Assembly: GCA_039881145.1 (NCBI GenBank)
Contig: JAYKKI010000060.1
Location: 9,014,501 to 9,078,500 of the forward strand
Origin: Druceiella hillmani
Lineage: Eukaryota; Arthropoda; Insecta; Lepidoptera; Hepialidae
DNA: 64,000 nt
Direction: 5' to 3'
Shown here: positions 61,040 to 64,000 of the stretch, in pieces
Layout: every line of letters begins with the position of its first letter
How positions within the stretch are numbered: position 1 is the first letter of the stretch
Program-made: the position numbers and the translations under genes
Notes under the pieces: model-generated
The model's database searches: none
The model's input: the letters and a program-made list of their open reading frames with translations, nothing else
What the model was told of the DNA's origin: nothing

Positions 61040-61161
61040 CAACCATAACCCCAGTCAACCTCGTTCGACGAACGGCTGGGAACCAAACCTGGGTCCTCGT
61101 GGTGCGCCGCATCGTCAAAGGCCGAATGCCTTGTGATCAACCAATCACACCACGGTGACGA
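61040..61161 (-). mobile_element. tRNA-derived SINE head, second copy
   Basis: On the minus strand, CACCGTGGTGTGATTGG is followed by GATCACAAGGCATTCGGCCT, GCGGCGCACCACGAGG and the B-box-like GGTTTGGTTCCC. It is collinear with the copy at 4.24 kb, which has the better B box. Minus-strand sequence up to about 61330 (GAAGCGAAGCTTCTTAAAGG) lies immediately upstream and is of unknown origin. Confidence 0.65.
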
Positions 61162-62277
61162 CATAGCATGAACATAATTAGAAAGGTAATATTTAACACT
61201 CAGAGGAAAACCCAAAGTTTTGTAGTGGAGATAACTAAAGCAACTTTACGCGCTGCCTAGCCAATGAGTAGCGTTTCATCACGGCGTTCGTGACCTTACA
61301 CTTTTTATCAGTTTAGTTGATATCCTATACGTCCTTTAAGAAGCTTCGCTTCAATAAATGTTTGTTTATCATTTTTTATTTGTAAATTCCGTTTTTGAAA
61401 TAATAAACTTCACAATGACGTGAAATGTGTCCCCATCCATGACTTTTGAACTAGGTGTATGAAAAATCTCAAAAGAGACTTATGCACTAGAACTTAGCAA
61501 TGAAAATTAAATTTCTTTGCGTCAATAATTTCATGACATGCGTCTAACGATAGAAATAAAATTCGTGCATACTCTAACACGCACTTGGTTAGTCACAACC
61601 AACAAAATTGGAATATTTTTTTGTTAAATAATTTATAAATATTAAATGAAATAAAAACATTTGATAAAATTTTAATTTAGTTTTTTTTAGGTGTAATACT
61701 TATACAGTTGGAATGCCATAAAATCCTTGGGTTTATTAATTAGGCAGTATTTTTACACTTTTGTGTTTATGAGCAATTAATGTTTTTTAAAAACCAAAAT
61801 AATGTATCTTGATATACATAGCTATCAACAGTAAGTTGAATGTGATGCATTAAAAGGTTAGGCCACACATAAAGAAAGAAAAACGAAACGTTTTCCCCTT
61901 GTTTAGCTTTCAATATTATTGATATAATACGATGGTTGATATAACATTTACATAATGCATAGGAAAACAACAAAAAAGTCGACCATTTATCATTGGAAAA
62001 GTTCTCATGCTGCATAAGTAACCATGATAGCAGGATCTTTCCTTTCATAATCATTTGTGATACTAACGGACAACGAGAGAAAACGTTATTATTTCTATAC
62101 TAAGAAAGAAAGAATAGAAAGAAAAAGCAATTGAGTGTATAAGTGTGACGAGCCTGTGAATTTAAAAGAAAAATTGTTTTTCGTCATGATCTTCACTATA
62201 AAGCTTGTATTTTAATATTTGAAAAAACCGAATTATTATCAAAAAATTTTCAATCTACTTCAAATATTTGTAATTTC

Positions 62278-62323
<46 letters not shown>

Positions 62324-63062
62324 TAGATTTCTTTTATATAATTGGTCTGAGCCAGCCCAGCCAGTGTTAATTATATGTAAAAATTCTAAGCAGAGTTAAG
62401 TAACGAAATAATTGATATGTAGAATAAACTATCAATACACAAATAAAAAATTATATAAAATAATCCGTTTCCTGCTAATCTAAAAAAGGCAAGAGGCTTT
62501 AATATTTTACAATTCGTATTCCATCTTTATCACCTTTATTCTTTTACTTCTTCCCCAAAAATCATGGAATGAAAGTTTTTGTTAACTAATATAGTTTTAC
62601 AAAATTTTATCTGATGGTTCCCCTAGCAATTGATTATTTAAATTATTATACACGGTTTGAATATTCCCACTCTTTATTACTTCAAATTTTGTTTTCAGAC
62701 CCCACACAAGTTAATGCAATAGAGTGCATAAACATTTTCAAATTATTACTGAAGGTGATATTTGAAACTATAAAGCAAAATGATAACTCACTTGTTAACA
62801 GTAGACCAATACTTGCTTTCTCTAAACCGATTAATCTATTTATAATATATAATTCAGTTGTATTACGAGAGTTGTTTAAGTTTTAAATAAATTTAATAAA
62901 CTTATTACGATCACCAAATTCGGAACAGACGTAGTCAACTTTCTAGAAATAAGATGAACAAAAGTGAAGACAAGATTTGAGAGCAAGAAACTCAATATAA
63001 ACTAAACTAGGCTACGATACTACATCAAGATTAATTGAAAATAAATAACTAGAACATACAAG
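61162..63062. other. A+T-rich DNA with a (TA)n tract at 62281-62321
   Basis: Apart from about 20 TA units at 62281-62321, no gene, RNA or repeat is supported. The 95- and 90-codon open frames have no family resemblance. Confidence 0.5.
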
Positions 63063-63781
63063 TGTTACAGCCATTGCTAATAGCCTGCGGCAAGTGCAAC
63101 ACATGCGTATGCATATTAACGATCGGTTCAAATTTTAATCAGAACAGTTGAAGCTAATGTATCGCAATGTGTTATTGGATCTTTTGGGTGCCGACAAACG
63201 CGATCGGGCTCTTCCATGCCTATGCGAGATATACCAGAATATCTATTGCGCTTTTTGATGTGAAACATCTATAGGCGCAGATATAAACCGGATCGTTGGC
63301 ATGGCGACGGGTCGCCACGCTATACTAAGGTATATATATATATATATAGTCTATATGTAGTAGAGTGTACGGTATGGCGACGTGTCGCCATGCGCAACCG
63401 ACTACGCGACCCCCTCCTCACTCAGTTCGACGCTGTTGTTTACTACGGTACACATAACCTGTGCTTTATTATTTTTGTATTGATTGTAAATAAATGTTTA
63501 TTAAATAAAGTCACCATTTTCTGTAAGAAATTCGTAATACTTTATTTTTCATTATGCTGTATTTAGCTCCAGTTTTTGTATTAATTGTAAATAAATGTTT
63601 ATTCAATAAAGTCACCATTTTCTCTAAGAAATTCGTAATACTTTATTTCTTCATTATGCTATATTTAGTTCCTGTTTTTGTATTAATTGTAAATAAATGT
63701 TTATTAAATAAAGTCACCATTTTCTGTAAGAAATTCGTAATACTTTATTTTTTCATTATGCTATATTTAGTGCCTGTAATA
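63063..63781 (+). mobile_element. Possible solo LTR or LTR-like block
   Basis: The G+C-richer block starts TGTTACAG and could end CTGTAATA (63774-63781), a near-complement of the start as in LTR ends. Inside are a TATATATA tract at 63331-63347, an insect initiator-like TCAGTT at 63422, several AATAAA signals, and no open frame of note. A clear target-site duplication is not visible. Without a second LTR, primer site or internal genes, this remains tentative. Confidence 0.35.
63470..63780. repeat. Three tandem copies of about 101 bp
   Basis: TAAATAAATGTTTATT starts at 63487, 63588 and 63690. Each is followed by AAATAAAGTCACCATTTTCT, AAATTCGTAATACTTTATTT and CATTATGCT-TATTTAG. Each unit holds AATAAA motifs. 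The 112-codon frame across it is a repeat by-product. Confidence 0.92.
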
Positions 63782-64000
63782 ATCTTGTATATTATGCATA
63801 TTATTTGTACGAACACGATGTTTCACATCTGTCAGGCGTTCCGTGACGGCTCACTGTTTTTCAAATTTGCCTCAATAAACTTTGAAAAATAATCTTTTCT
63901 GTACTGGTTACTAGCATAGCACTGTTATAATTACATCATTCTATTTGACAAGGTATACCTCAAGTAACTGTACATATAATAACAGTACGTGTGCATTTTC
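63782..64000. other. Window end, nothing recognised
   Basis: Mixed-composition DNA without a supported feature. CGTTCCGTGACGG near 63838 is unassigned. Confidence 0.4.

Noticed and set aside
63410..63460. Insect core promoter with initiator and downstream element
   Set aside because: TCAGTT is present, but the TATA tract is too far upstream and no proper downstream element is at the expected distance.

Overview
The window is strongly A+T-rich eukaryotic DNA with very low gene density. It is an insect chromosome and most likely lepidopteran. Two things support this. First, two minus-strand exons encode the C-terminal half of an Osiris-family (DUF1676) protein, a family known only from insects. 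Second, the background holds relics of dispersed repeats that I associate with Lepidoptera: a GCGGCCAAG...GAGTCGG head with a GACAGACAGA...TACGGAACCC tail, and GACCCGTGCGAA-type LINE/SINE remnants. Order level is an inference.

Layout. 1-25 kb: no gene recognised; AT-rich DNA with diverged tandem repeats, a tRNA-derived SINE, (TA)n tracts and a decayed LINE reverse-transcriptase 3' end near 11.5-11.85 kb. 24.9-25.4 kb: an inverted pair of hammerhead-ribozyme-like units. 25.7-27.8 kb: a 93-bp minisatellite of about 21 units. 29.7-31.4 kb: a broken piggyBac-like transposon. 31.8-36.6 kb: a non-LTR retrotransposon of the CR1/Jockey group with both ORFs intact; its 5' leader carries a tRNA-like segment ending in a T18 run. 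37-38.65 kb: degenerate tandem repeats, a (TC)n(TA)n tract and a pyrimidine-rich block.

38.67-54.95 kb: the only host gene recognised, on the minus strand. Its last coding exon is 38786-38989 and the preceding exon is 54828-54946. They are separated by an intron of about 15.8 kb full of transposon relics, including two more hammerhead-bearing loci. Upstream coding exons (signal peptide and N-terminal domain) are not recognised and probably lie beyond 64 kb.

58.5-59.8 kb: a mariner-like element with both terminal inverted repeats, an internally deleted minus-strand transposase, and a five-copy 93-bp array in its 5' leader. 60-64 kb: a 185-bp tandem duplication, another SINE, and a 3'-terminal LTR-like block with paired palindromes.

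The most unusual recurring signal is the hammerhead signature (CUGAAGA, a 5-bp stem II, GAAA, a palindromic ACCUAGGU stem III, then C before the stem I strand). It occurs five times at three loci, and two of the loci are head-to-head inverted pairs. This matches minimal type I hammerheads known from Penelope-like retroelements, but no reverse transcriptase accompanies them here.
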